The notes under the pieces were generated by a model. It was not told where the DNA came from and ran no database searches. It worked only from the letters and a program-made list of their open reading frames with translations. Source: Apteryx mantelli (Eukaryota > Chordata > Aves > Apterygiformes > Apterygidae). From it: a stretch of 64,000 bases of DNA. A program made the translations under genes and the position numbers. The stretch covers positions 50,714,501 to 50,778,500 of the forward strand of contig NC_089980.1 of NCBI RefSeq assembly GCF_036417845.1. Reading direction: 5' to 3'. Shown one piece after another: positions 1-12,030 of this stretch. Numbering within the stretch: the stretch's first letter is position 1; the number at the start of each line of letters is the position of its first letter.

Positions 1-2720
1 ATTCTTCTCTACATCCCTGTCCTCCTCTTGTCTGAAAGTACCAGTAGGCTCTGATAAAACCTAACCTCTTTTTCTTCCTGCTCTCTTCAAGATGATAAAA
101 ATTGGGAGATGAGCGTGATATCTCCAGGTATTGATAGCTGCATCTAAAAGGGCAGTTTGGAATTGTAGGTGTATCAGTGAAGGTAGTATCTGTGGGGAGC
201 AATCCACATAGCCCTTTACTCAAAAGTCTCATCTCAAATATTGAGAAGGTGCATGTGGAGGAGTATTTTTGTCACAGCTTGAAGGCAGCACTTGGTGAGC
301 AATACCACTCAGATTACTCCTTCTTCTCTCAACCCGTTTCTGGGAATACAGATCTGAATCAAAACTTTCCCAAAATTCAGGAAGCTCTGGAGTTTTACCT
401 GGAGCGAATATGATCCATGGTTCTCTTTTTGTCCTCCCTGTCTTCTGACAACTGTGAATAAACCCTTTCCTTAATCTATGTCCTGAAAAACTGTGGTTTC
501 TATTTATTTGTGTGATCTAAATTATCCTCCCATAAACACAGTGTGTCATAAACACTAGGCTGCTATACAGCTTAAGTGCATCATGATCATCCCATTTGTT
601 TCCAGCTTTCCAAAAATCTTGCTCTAGTGGAACCACCTCTCCAAGTTGATCACTTAGACAAGATCTGTACATTTGCAATTTCTGTTAATGACAGTTGTGT
701 CTTATCTTTACAGAACTGCATAGAGTGAAAAGCATACTATAATCAATTGTTCTTTTTTTGAACTTCTTTTATCTAAATGAGCCTCTTGAAGTTATGAAAT
801 GGTGCATCTGGCCCTTTTGAGATAAGACTATTTGACATTTAGTGGAATTACTTTTTCACTCAAGCAAAAGTTATACTGAGAGCTTCCTTTTGATATAATG
901 TTGTTCTAGTATGAACTACAGTTATATCCCTAATGTGCATTTTAGACTGTTGCCAGTCGTTACCACCTTAAGCAATAATTTGCTTAATTTTCTTCCTGTC
1001 CCAGAACTGTTCAGTGGCATATCACTATTAGTAAACTGAGCACAATCTTAAGTGTCCTGTAACGTGGAACAAGGCTGTTTCGACTTGGTCATCCAGCAAG
1101 GTTCAAGCAAGGTCAGATGGGTAAACTTTAGCACTTAAACTACTGAAGCATGCAACAGAATGCCTTTGTATTGTATTTAAATTCATATTTTTGTGTTAAA
1201 TAACATCTCTTATGTATTACAGAGAATGAATATCTACTTCTAGGAAGTTGTGATATAATTAGCTATATGATACAATCCTGAAAATGCTTGTGCTGCTAAT
1301 CTCATTGATTTCAACAGGATTATTTTCAGAACTACCTAGCTTTATAAAGATAACATAAAGATGCAGCCCTAATCTTCAAGCATAGATGAATGAATCAAGA
1401 TATTAAAACAGTATCTCAGTAGGTGTTACAGAGCTGTATGGACAATTAAATACCATTTTTGTGGGATTTTTTCTTGCCATGTATAAAACATGTTGGATTG
1501 TCAAAACTCCACTGTGATGTTGTTATAGCTCCTCCCCCAAAAGACAGACTGAAAATACATTTATTATTTTCACTGAGAGCTTGTGGCCAGGATGTCCATG
1601 TTTGACCAGATCTAGAACAGTGTGATGACTCTTACCTTTCTGCAAAATAGTAGCTTTTTCTTTTTCTTTCCTCTCTTGTGCAGGGGGCAGGGGTGGGGAG
1701 GCTGGATGTTACTCTTGGAAATGTGCAAAACTCACAGTGTCCCTTTATCATGCTGTACGGGGTTGTATTTTTGGAAGTCTGATGTTTTATTCTTTTAACT
1801 GAGATAGGCCATGCTTTTTCTGTGTTATATCCAGTAAATCAGGACAGTCAGCATTGCCTATTAAGCTTACTCTTCTTGAAATCTATTATCTGACCATCCA
1901 GTATTTACAAATGAATCTCAGTGAAGCCCCTGTGATGTTTTGCCTCTTACTAGCATTGCTAGTGGACAGAGGGATAGTTAAAGCCAGAGAGGAATAGGGG
2001 GAACATGGCTGCTGCACTTGTTTTGCATACATCTCTGTTGCTGCCTGGCAGCGGTCTCAGTTCTTCCTTACTCCTGTGGGGTTTCTGGTTTTGTGAAGTG
2101 AGTGAAGACAGTATGAGACTGTATATTTTCCTTGCTTTTGGAGCCAAAAAGACTTCTCATGCCTCCCCAGCTTTGCTGATTTCTCCAGATGCAGAGCCCA
2201 TTCCCACTTGCAAGGCACTAGGCATTCCCATTTATCATAGCCTGTTCTCTCTTATCCTACTGCTGTGTGCCATTCTCACATGCTTCATCTACATTATGTG
2301 CTCGCATTCAGTGTAGGAGAGGACAAAACATAGCTTGCTGCATAATTTTATCTGATTTCTGTTGACTGTAGGAGTATGCTCACTGCTCTGTCTCTGACCT
2401 CTGAAATTAGATGCCTATCTTCTTCTCATCACAGGTTTTTTTCATGTGTTGTGAGAGTTTTGTAGAACAGGTTTAGAACAGGTTTACCTACCATTGGAGT
2501 AATCAATAATAAATTGCGTAAATCAATAAATAATGAACCTGCAGAATAAAATGATGGACTATCCAGTTTGAACACATAAGCTCATTTCTTTCCAAAACAG
2601 CATGTGATATTAATGTAGTTGGATCTCCACAGTCCAATGAAAAAGGGAAATATTCTTTTTCCAAGAAAAATAACCTCATAATCATTTGTTTACTTTTAAT
2701 ACTTGTCCATGTCATCGCTA

Positions 2721-2758
2721 CCCCTTCAAATAATTAATTGCCCCTTCAAATAATTAAT
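2721..2758. repeat. Short tandem duplication, 20-bp unit
   Basis: The unit CCCCTTCAAATAATTAATTG is followed immediately by a second copy that matches for 18 bases. A similar direct duplication of TAGAACAGGTTT lies at 2463-2486. Both look like local replication-slippage events. Confidence 0.85.
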
Positions 2759-5700
2759 CCTTATCCTTAAATAAAGGATGTTGCAAAGAGAGTGTCTCTG
2801 GTTCTGGTCCACCATGAGGGTGGTCCCTTAGATACTTGACAAATAATATCTGTGCGTTAAGATTATCAGACTCAAGCTTTGGATGGGTTCTTGACATGTT
2901 TAGGGAACTGGAAACATGCAGGAATTAAGTGGCAGAGCACACACTGTACACCGTAGCACAGAAAATACAAAATAATCCAGATAAATGTGTGTGAAACTAG
3001 AGAAAGCTTTAAAGTCTGGTGTCTTGAAGCAAACAGGCAGGCAGTGTGGTTACCAGACGTCACTGGTGAGAAGTGTTTGTAGGAGTCCATACTCTAGAAA
3101 TAAGGCTTAGTAGCCTAAGAGATAAGCTACTGAAATGAGCAGAAACTGGTTTTGGGAATCTCCCAGAAACTGCAGCATAAATACTGCACTTGGCAGTATT
3201 CTTGCCTTAAAAAAAAGTCAATGGCATCAGTCACAGTGATGAGAATGATTTCTAGGCAAAATTCTGTAAGGTATGTCTGCAGCAAACAGAAGAACAGTGT
3301 GCTCAAATCTGAATTTTTAAGTCCTCTGACCAAACACACTTACAAGTGTAAGTGCTTTAGCTTCCTTTGTGCTGTGTTAATTAAGAAGGCCTCAAATAGT
3401 AAAACCTGCTGAGAAGCAATGCATACTAATGCAGGTGCTGCACTAAAACAGCTTTATGGTTTCTGAACTGGAGCTGGCTTGCAGGCAGCCTGTGTGAGGT
3501 AGGGGCAGCAGGTTTGCACTCATCTGTGCAGCCATGCCACTGCTGCTCTCTGGGCCAGCAGCAGGCTCGTGTGAAATTGCTGCTGGAGTTCAGCGACAAG
3601 GGGTAGGCATGCCTGTGGAGTCATCGGTCTTAAGACCACCGTGGGCTATTACAGTCATTCTGATTGTCCTACATACCCACACAGGCCATGCACTCTGATC
3701 CAGTGGTGGCAGCATCAAGCTCAACAGCTGGTGGTAGTCTTGAATAATAAGTGATCTTACATGGGTGTAAGAAAGGCAGTAAATCCACTGCTTGCCCAAG
3801 AATGTGATTTATGTTGCACAGAAAGAGAACTTGCTCATTAAAACCTGGCTGCACCTCTGCGGGGGAGCTAATGCCCCACAGTCTATTCTGTCATCTCCCA
3901 CAAGAACTTGCTAGCAACTAATCTTGGTCAGTGATGTTAATGAATGGAGGCAGATTCCCCTCGAAGGGATTTAGTTATTAGCATACCCCATCAGATGAGT
4001 CTTGTTCAACTAAACAATTAAAATAACAGCATTAAAATAATCATGAAAGTGATGTGTCAATGGTTCTCCCCCCACACGCACTTTGACATTGCACAGATCA
4101 TAGTTCCCTTCTAGATAGAAATCTTCATTCAGAACTGTCTCAGCTCCAACAAGGCCACCAAATGCAGCAACCCAGTAGCCTCTCACTGTAACAGTGGAAT
4201 TCTTCCAGGGGAGACTGGATTTGGTATTGTCCTATGCAAAAGATGTAGTAAATCAGGCAGAAATAAAATGCCATAAATCTCCATGAGTCAGGGCAAGGAA
4301 GGACAATCATTTCAATCACTCTATGAAAGGCATAATAGGTCTGCAGTTCAGTACAAAATCTCATCTTTCTATATACATAAGTCATCAAGTAGAACAAAAT
4401 AGATTCCAACAAAATGTTCCTTCCACATCAATGCGCAGAATTAATGGCATCTCCAAACCTGAAAAGGTTTTGATACTGTCTTCATAAACATTAAGGCCTA
4501 GTTTGGAAGTCATCATGCAGTTGCCTTTCATAACTTTTCTAAGTAAATGGCAGTCACCAAAACAGTGAAATCATTGATGTTTGCATGGAATTGCCCAGGG
4601 CAAATTGTTTATCATTGCTTGAGAAAGGTGTATTGAGCAGGCAGCGCATACAAATAGAAATGTGAGATGTATCTTCAGAAAATTTCAGGAATAATGAGAA
4701 TTTCTGTATGGGAAAGTCACATTTTTTGTAATCAGTGTAATGATTTATTAGGCAGTTCCTTCAAATTTAATGATATGGTAAATTTGTATGGTTGTGTAGC
4801 AAATCATTTTGTATGTAGCTCTGCTCTGTAAGTACAGAACATACATACACCATGTATATACTCCATGAACTTATATATACCTACAGTTTCATGATGTGTG
4901 TTCTACTTATTAAGATAATGTACAGAAAATGTCTTTTATTGTCTGTGTGACTTGCATTTTATTAATTTCAAGTCCATGTACGCCACAACAAAAAACTCAG
5001 TTTAAATAGAAATTATGTGAGAGAGAAATTTTATCTTCCAGTTTTAAGACTAGAAGTGAATGTTAATGCTGAATTGGAGTAACATATCAGGTATCTTTAC
5101 AGATATTTCTTTCCTTTTCCTGTAAAAGTAAATTGGTCATTACCCAATATTGAGGATGGAAATGGCACCAAGTCTTAAAGTTGTGTCACACTTGTTTTAT
5201 ATGTTTCTTTCTCTTCGTTCTGTTCAAAGTTAATTTGTTAGAGATATGTAAGTAGACACTATACTGACTTTTATTAGCATATTTGATCTCTGGCATCTTT
5301 CATGTGCAGTGCTTGTGTTTCTTGCACAAGGGCTATTTCACATTATTTAGAAATTGAAAACAACTTTTCCATACACAGGAATAGTATTTGCTATGATATA
5401 GAAAAACACCCAGGTCATGACCTGATGCAATAAGTGGAATAATTCTCCTATTTCCCATGATTATTCAGCCATAACATGCATTCCTCCTATTTGTTCATGA
5501 AGTAGCAGCTGGTTAGTGGCTAGCTGACACCTCAGCTACTTCAGTACGTACAAAGAGGCTTGTTGGATGACCCAAATGATGTTATGTGTTTCACATGTAA
5601 CATATCCCTTCAGCGGAAACAGGGAACTAGCAAAACATGAATTGGTGTGTTACCAAGTTTTACTGTTAGGGTCAGGAGACACAAATATGATGTATTAATT

Positions 5701-8700
5701 TAATTCCAAGATCTCTTCCTAAAAAAATATACCAGGACCACATCTTTACGGGAGAGTTTGCTTCCATACAGAAGCAGCCAGAAACCCTCAAATTTTTAAG
5801 GTGGCTACTCAAAATAATAGAAACAAAGAGCAATTATGGATTTCTAAACAGATTTTTGCATAGGTTACTGATTGTCTTGGGGCTGCCTGTGTCATAAATT
5901 GTTAAATTACTATACCTATCTAAGTTGGTTGGATTCCTAGCCTACCTTGAGGCCCTGCACACTTTGTTTAATCAAGGTTAAATCAAAAATTAATTAGAGC
6001 CTTTGGGTCTCTGCTTACATCAAGAGAAGAGTAAGGGTTTCTAAGAAGTCCGATCAGGTAGTCTGGCAAGGCTGAACGGTTAGAGCAGTAGTTCACATGC
6101 AGTGTGACTGCTCCAGTCTGTGTCCATAGCATGCTGGGGAACTGCCACTCTGGCACCAATCCCTACTCATTTTTTCAGAGGAAAAGCCACAGTGTGTGTT
6201 GGTAAGGTTATAAATAATGCATCCAACTAGTCAACTACATGCTGTTGCATTTCCCTGAAGCCCCCAAATGCAAAAGCCACAAACAAGCTGGGCACTTTGA
6301 GAACAAGGGTTTATACAGAAATATCACCCGTATTCTGAAGTCAGCCCTTTGCATGTTTGTGTCTGTGTTGTACAGCAGAAGACATGTGGAGGCTGCCCCT
6401 TGCAGCTTTATTTAGGATGAGGAAAACCAATGCTAAGAGCTCGTGCTGCAGGCTCCAGCTGAGGAGGAAGAGAAGGTAAGGTCGGGTAGCCCCATGTGCT
6501 GGGCTCCAACGCAGGAGAGACAGAACAAGCAGACCAGACATCTGTGTGTGCCTGTGGCAAAGGAGACTGCAGGCCTTTCCAGAAGCCAACAGGCTTCTTC
6601 AGATCACTTTTTAGTTTCTTTTACCATTCTGCTGATAGAGTGAATTGTTTAATGTCATATAAGTGACACGGATACTGGAAATGTGATGGGGCTTGCTAGC
6701 AGTGAAATGGAGGCCAGCACAGCGTGTTCCTTGTCTTCACAAGCAGCCCTTTTTTTGATATAAGGAACAGAAACTGTGTTTGAAAAGAGAAACAGAATCA
6801 AATTAGAATTCACAGTAATTAGATTTCCTACAATAAAACAAGAAATAAATCAAACATGATCCTGGGAAATGGTTCCTTACAGTTGCAAGTTTGCTTTTCC
6901 CCTAAAGAGAAAATTGAAGTAACACTTGTGCTTGCTTTGAGGGGGTAATGAAACTGTAAACTGAAAAGTCATTTGTAAATGATAAATTAGGCTCTGATTA
7001 TGCCAAGTGATATTAATTATGCTGATAGAGTATAGAGCAAGGAGTTTTTAACTGATTCAGTTCTGCCTTCTGGCTTGCTCTGACAGCAGCGATGCATCAC
7101 GCTTGCTTTATTAGTGAGCACCATCAACAGCAGTAACCAAACCTGAGCTTGTACTCTTAATGCTCTGTTAGGTTCTGCATAAACAGCAGCACAGAGTAGT
7201 CCATGGTTTAAAACGTTTATACAAATACATTTGATTTTTGCAGAGTTTTCCGTATTAATAGAGCAGATGGTTGAAAAATAAAGTCAGGTGATGGGGTTAT
7301 TTTCTAATACAGTAAGGACACTAGAGATTGTTGTGTTTCTGTTTTGAAGATAGATGGCTACCTCCTCCCCATGATGTGCTTTTCATACCATGCCATTTTA
7401 CAGAAAGCCCCACTTCTGTATGCATGCCTAGCTTGCATTGCATCTCTGTGGCAATATCTTTCGGCAGCAATTAAATACTGAATGTTACTTTTGTTCAGCA
7501 TGGTTCTCTTAAGATCAGGGTGCTATGCAAAATAATGGCAGGTCTATCTATTGAATCTAAGGCGAATTGGAAATTAGTAGATCATCACTGTGCAGTTTTG
7601 TTGTTCTTGACCTATGGACCAGCAGAGAAGGAAATGGGACAAAAAAACTATCAACCCTTAGAATATTTGCTCTTCCTTATTGCGGCAGCTTTTTACTACT
7701 AAGTAATAAAAACGTACTGAGTTGTAACTTCCTTGGGACTTTTATTCTGCAAGAACCACTTACTGCAATCTCTCAAATGTACTTTCTAAGGGTGAGAATT
7801 AAAGAACTGTGGACTGATAGTGGCTGCCAAGCCAAATGTAATTGATCGATTCCATTGGGACACGGTCAGTCCAGTCGTTCCCTTCCTTCCTTTTACTGAA
7901 AATGCATCTTGACTTTATACTGATTATCTTTGGGTGCTTAAGTGGCATTCAGTGCAAGTGCTATGTGCACTATGTATCGAATGCATTACCTCTCTCTCTG
8001 GTCACATGTTTGGGTTTATTTTCAGCACTGCAGCTTGAATGATAGTTTTCCATTTTCAGTGATGGGATCAAGTTCTCAGCACAGGTTGAGAATATATTCT
8101 GATGTCAAGTAGAAGGGATTTTTTTTCTCTAGTTCAGTAGAAATTCTGCCTGTCAGACAGTTGTTTTCGAATCACTTAAAACCAAGATGATGGAAAATTA
8201 ACCTTTGACCTCAGGCGATAAGCAGTGTTTGTAGGGGAAGAAATAAAGGAATAAAAAAGCTGATCAATTTGAAGAGCTGAGTGTCACAGCAAGGAACATA
8301 GAGCAACGTGAAGTGAGTGCTCGCTGGGCCAGAAGGCCACTCGCTCCTCACTGAAGTGAGAAACTAAGGAGCAAAAACTGGGTCTGGCCAGGAGCAAAGA
8401 GTGGACCTGGGGAGAGTAACTGGGGGGAACTCAGGTGCCCACAAGGACACAATACTCAGCACCGACTAGAGGGGACACAGGATGCTGCATCCCCCCATTC
8501 CTTGGCCATCATGAAATAGCCCACAGGGGAAGTGTCCCTACCCCTTCCCGGGATCCACACAGAAAAGGACAGTCTGGGGAGTAGTAGGTTACCAGAAAAT
8601 CCAACCTGGTATTGCTGTCAGCTTTAATTGAAATCTACAGCTGACAGTGTGTGTGTGTCAGTATCTCTCTCACCTGCCATTATGTTTCTAGTTTTCTAAA

Positions 8701-8924
8701 AATTTAGAACATTACTTAAAAAACAAAACTAAAGATTTTTTTGTAGCCAAACCAAAATACAAAATCGCTATGTTTAAAAAAAAACCCTATTAACGAAGTT
8801 GCCAAAGTGAGGAATAGCCAGAATTAAGAGGTCTCTGCAATGTTAACCTACCTCCTTGATAGGTACTGTTGATAGTCTTTATTTACATGATCATATCTGT
8901 TTTTCCACAAGATTTCCCCACGCA

Positions 8925-9008
8925 CACACACCTCGAGCAGGGAGGTTGGACTAGATGATCTCCAGAGGCACCATCCAACCCCAACCGTGCTGTGGTTCTG
9001 TGATCTCT
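8925..9008 (+). mobile_element. CR1 LINE 3'-end fragment
   Basis: The text around GGTTGGACTAGATGATCTCC and GGTTCTGTGATCTCTG is the well-known extreme 3' end of avian CR1. It matches the tails of the copies at 11384-12030 (same orientation) and 62053-64000 (opposite orientation). Only about 80 bases remain, so this is a severely 5'-truncated, somewhat diverged insertion with no coding capacity. Confidence 0.85.
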
Positions 9009-9453
9009 GCCTTGCCTGGCCATGCAACGGGCTATCCTTACTGAATGAGCATCTATTCAGTATCTGGCTTTTCTTCATTCAACGCGTGGCTTTAGTGCGT
9101 GGTACTGCAACCTTCTGCAGAAAGGGGAATTATTAAGGTCCTCACAGGTTATTTTATATTGTCTTTCACATATCTTGGTAATGTTTTCTTCTTTATCGTG
9201 TTAGTTTTTAGAAAGACAGCCTAGCAGAAAAGCCTTTTCATATAACAAAGAGATTTCAAAACTTCCTTCAGCAGTGCGGTAGTGTTAAATGCCCCGTCTT
9301 GTTCCAGTGAGAGCTTGAAACCTGCATAAAGTTGCTGTTGCCCAAATTTTAAGGAGTAAGCTACGCTTCCTTGAATTTAGTCTCGACTTTTATGTTTTGT
9401 ATGATTTTCATATTTATCAGCCATGTTTTAAACTACATTTGGACCTTGAGGAA

Positions 9454-9572
9454 CCAAGAATGCCATATTCTTGGTATATGTATGGTTTAAATACCATACG
9501 TTTGAACAAATATTGTAGATGTCTGTGGCTCTATTTATCCATCTTCTTGTGATTCAAGTTTTTAACTTGAAT
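9454..9572. repeat. Cluster of three perfect small hairpins
   Basis: Three perfect inverted repeats lie within 120 bases: 9454-9461 with 9467-9474 (8-bp stem, 5-base loop), 9480-9486 with 9493-9499 (7-bp stem, 6-base loop), and 9552-9560 with 9564-9572 (9-bp stem, 3-base loop). No function is evident. Confidence 0.6.
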
Positions 9573-11383
9573 AGGGCCATAAAACTATTAACCATTTCAA
9601 AGTTATTGCTCAGACTTAAGTCTATTTTGGGCAAAGAAATCCACCCAGGAAAGAGCTAGCCCCAGAGATAACTTGATACATTTGAAGACTCTGGTAAAAT
9701 CAGCACAAATGCAGGGCTTCTGCCAGGCATAGTAGACATCCATGTATAGGTCTTGCAAGGTGATTCAGTGGAGGATATATGAGTTAAATTCTAGGAATTT
9801 CAAAATATCATTTATTCAATAAAAATATGTACAGAAAATAGGGGAGAAACAATAGTTTCATCATCAACAGTTAATCTCAAAATTTAATTTGTGCTTGAAT
9901 TCTTTATGTAGTTTTCAAAAGCACTTTGAGTGGTTTTCAAAATAACAGGAAATTCAGGTGAAGAACTCTTATTTTGCCCTAGACAATTTTTTACAGCCAA
10001 AGATGCTGTAAATTTAGGCTTTGCATTTATTCACTCACAGATACTTTAACCTGGACATTGTTTTACTCACTTCCTGAGAAGACAGTGATCTTTACCATTT
10101 GTATTCATCTTTTCTAATCAGTATTTGCCAACAGTAGCATAGGTTTCATCTTATCGAAAGGAGGGAAAGTGGAACTTAAAGCAGAAGCAGGCCTGTGCTG
10201 AATTTAGATTTCACTGTTGAATTACTTTTGTTTCATCTTTTGTTTTTAATGTAACAAAGCCATGAAGCCTTTGCACTGTATTAATAGCCAAGAGAGAGAG
10301 AGTGTTTGGCCCTGGATGCGCACAGCGAGCTGCAGTTTGCGGCGAAGTGCTAGCTGTTTCAGTGTGCTCTAACACCTGCGCGTGATCCACGAGAGAGGAA
10401 CTAAGGCTGTGCTGCAGCCTTCTCAGCATCTTAAAATTCAGGTGGCCTTTTTGTATTTTACATCAAAACGATGGCTGTGTGAATATGGGTCTGTAACTTG
10501 ATGAATTTGTGATGAGCGTTACTCCTGTAATCCTGTTACCCTGAGTCTGCTACAAGTACTGCGCAAAGAAGCGCTTTACCTTTCTCAAATATGTTCTCTC
10601 TCCACTGGTGCCCCCAGAATGCCTGTCACCTCCTGCACTGCTGCCCAGAGCACAAATCGTGGGTGAGCTGTGCCTGGCGCGCGGCAATTTTTAGTGAGAG
10701 GTTAAGAAGAGCTGCATAGAAGGCAGCCTCATGATGATAGGTATGATCTGCAAAGACTCACAGCGCATTAAATGTACTAGATGAAATTGTAAGGGAGGTT
10801 TTCAGTAGGGGACAGGTGAAACTGAACTGAGTGAAAATGAACCATATGTTTGGAGTGCAGGGAGACCAAATAATTATAGCACATTTTTGAAAAATATAAT
10901 GAACTTGCCACTATAAATACATGTGGCCTGCTCTGAAGTGTTAATTAATACATTGCATATTGTTTTTTCTTCTTTAGAATCTACTGAAGACTTTAGGTCA
11001 TTTTAGGCCTTAGTAACTGTTTTATCAGCATAGCATGCTTTTGTTGTTCTATTACCGTACTGTGTTGTGATTCGCTTTTCGCTCAGTCATTCATTTGGAA
11101 ATTGGTCGTTAAAGAAATCACAGGCTTGAAAGGATAGTGAAATATATTTTCAGACACTGGCAAATGAATGGGCAGCTGGGGAATGCACACAGTCCTGTAT
11201 ATAAAATGTCTATTCAGTAAAGATAGTGTCCAACAGGCCACCTGTAGTTTGAGTTTCTCTAGCACAGGCAGTGGATGCCTGGCACCTGCAGGTTGCCTGA
11301 GCTTTTGGGCAAATGGCAGTTAACACCTTAGCGAGAGATGCATGTTGTTTTCAGGATCAGGCTCAAATGTGAGCAATTATTTC

Positions 11384-11947
11384 CTGGGAGTGCTGGTGGA
11401 CACCAAGTTAAGCATGAGGCAGCAATGTGCCCTTGTGGCCAAGAAGGCCAATGGTATCCTGGGCTGCATCAGGAAGAGTGTTGCCAGCAGGTCGAGGGAG
11501 GTGATTCTCCCCCTCTGCTCAGCTCTGCTGAGGCCACATCTGGAGTACTGCGTCCAGTTCTGGGCTCCCCAGTACAAGAGGGATGTGGCACTACTGGAGC
11601 AAGTCCAGCGAAGGGCTACAAAGATGATTGGGGGATTGGGACATGGAGAGAGCTGGGCCTGTTTAGCCTCGAGAAGGCTGAGAGGAGATCTTATTAACGT
11701 GTACAAGTATCTGAAGGGAGGGTGTCAAGAGGATGGAGCCAGACTCTTTTCAGTGGTGCCGAGCGACAGGACGCGAGGAAATGGGCACAAACTGAAACAC
11801 AGACACTTCCATTTGAACATGAGGAAATACTTTTTCACTGTGAGGGTGACAGAGCACTGGAAGAGGTTGCCCAGAGAGGTTGTGGAGTCTCCTTCTCTGG
11901 AGATATTCAAAACCCGCCTGGACGCAATCCTGTGCAACGTGCTCTAG
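11384..11947 (+). pseudogene. CR1 ORF2 C-terminal fragment
   Basis: About 187 codons of the region C-terminal to the reverse transcriptase remain open to the TAG at 11945-11947. The upstream catalytic core, including the FADD box, and the endonuclease are missing, so this copy cannot act on its own. The frame extends left to 11342 only through unrelated flanking sequence. Compared with the same region of the copy ending at 62136 I see about four substitutions: C for Y in PLxSALL, Y for N in MRKxFF, E for G in LPRxVV and I for V in LDAxLCNVL. The insertion is therefore young. Confidence 0.9.
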
Positions 11948-12030
11948 GTGACCCTGCTTGAGCAGGGGGGTTGGACTAGATGATCTCCAGAGGTCCCTTC
12001 CAACCTCAACCATTCTGTGATTCTGTGAAT
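11384..12030 (+). mobile_element. CR1 LINE, 5'-truncated copy
   Basis: This insertion holds the last part of CR1 ORF2, the 3' UTR and the terminal ATTCTGTG-type repeat ending near 12030. Homology to the longer copy at the right end of the window begins abruptly at the codon for Leu in [10 protein letters not shown], as expected from incomplete reverse transcription. AATTATT occurs just left of the start (11375-11381) and again at the right end (12028-12034), a possible 7-bp target-site duplication, although the second copy overlaps the element's tail. The insertion lies in the PLD5 intron in the sense direction. Confidence 0.93.

Noticed and set aside
2005-2316. 103-codon plus-strand frame starting at an ATG, with hydrophobic stretches at both ends
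   Set aside because: No homology recognised and no linked splice sites or promoter; frames of this length are expected by chance in a window of this size.
11377-11706. Minus-strand frame of 109 codons, and the matching plus-strand frames at 62377-62856
   Set aside because: They are antisense shadows of CR1 ORF2, recurring because the two CR1 copies share sequence.
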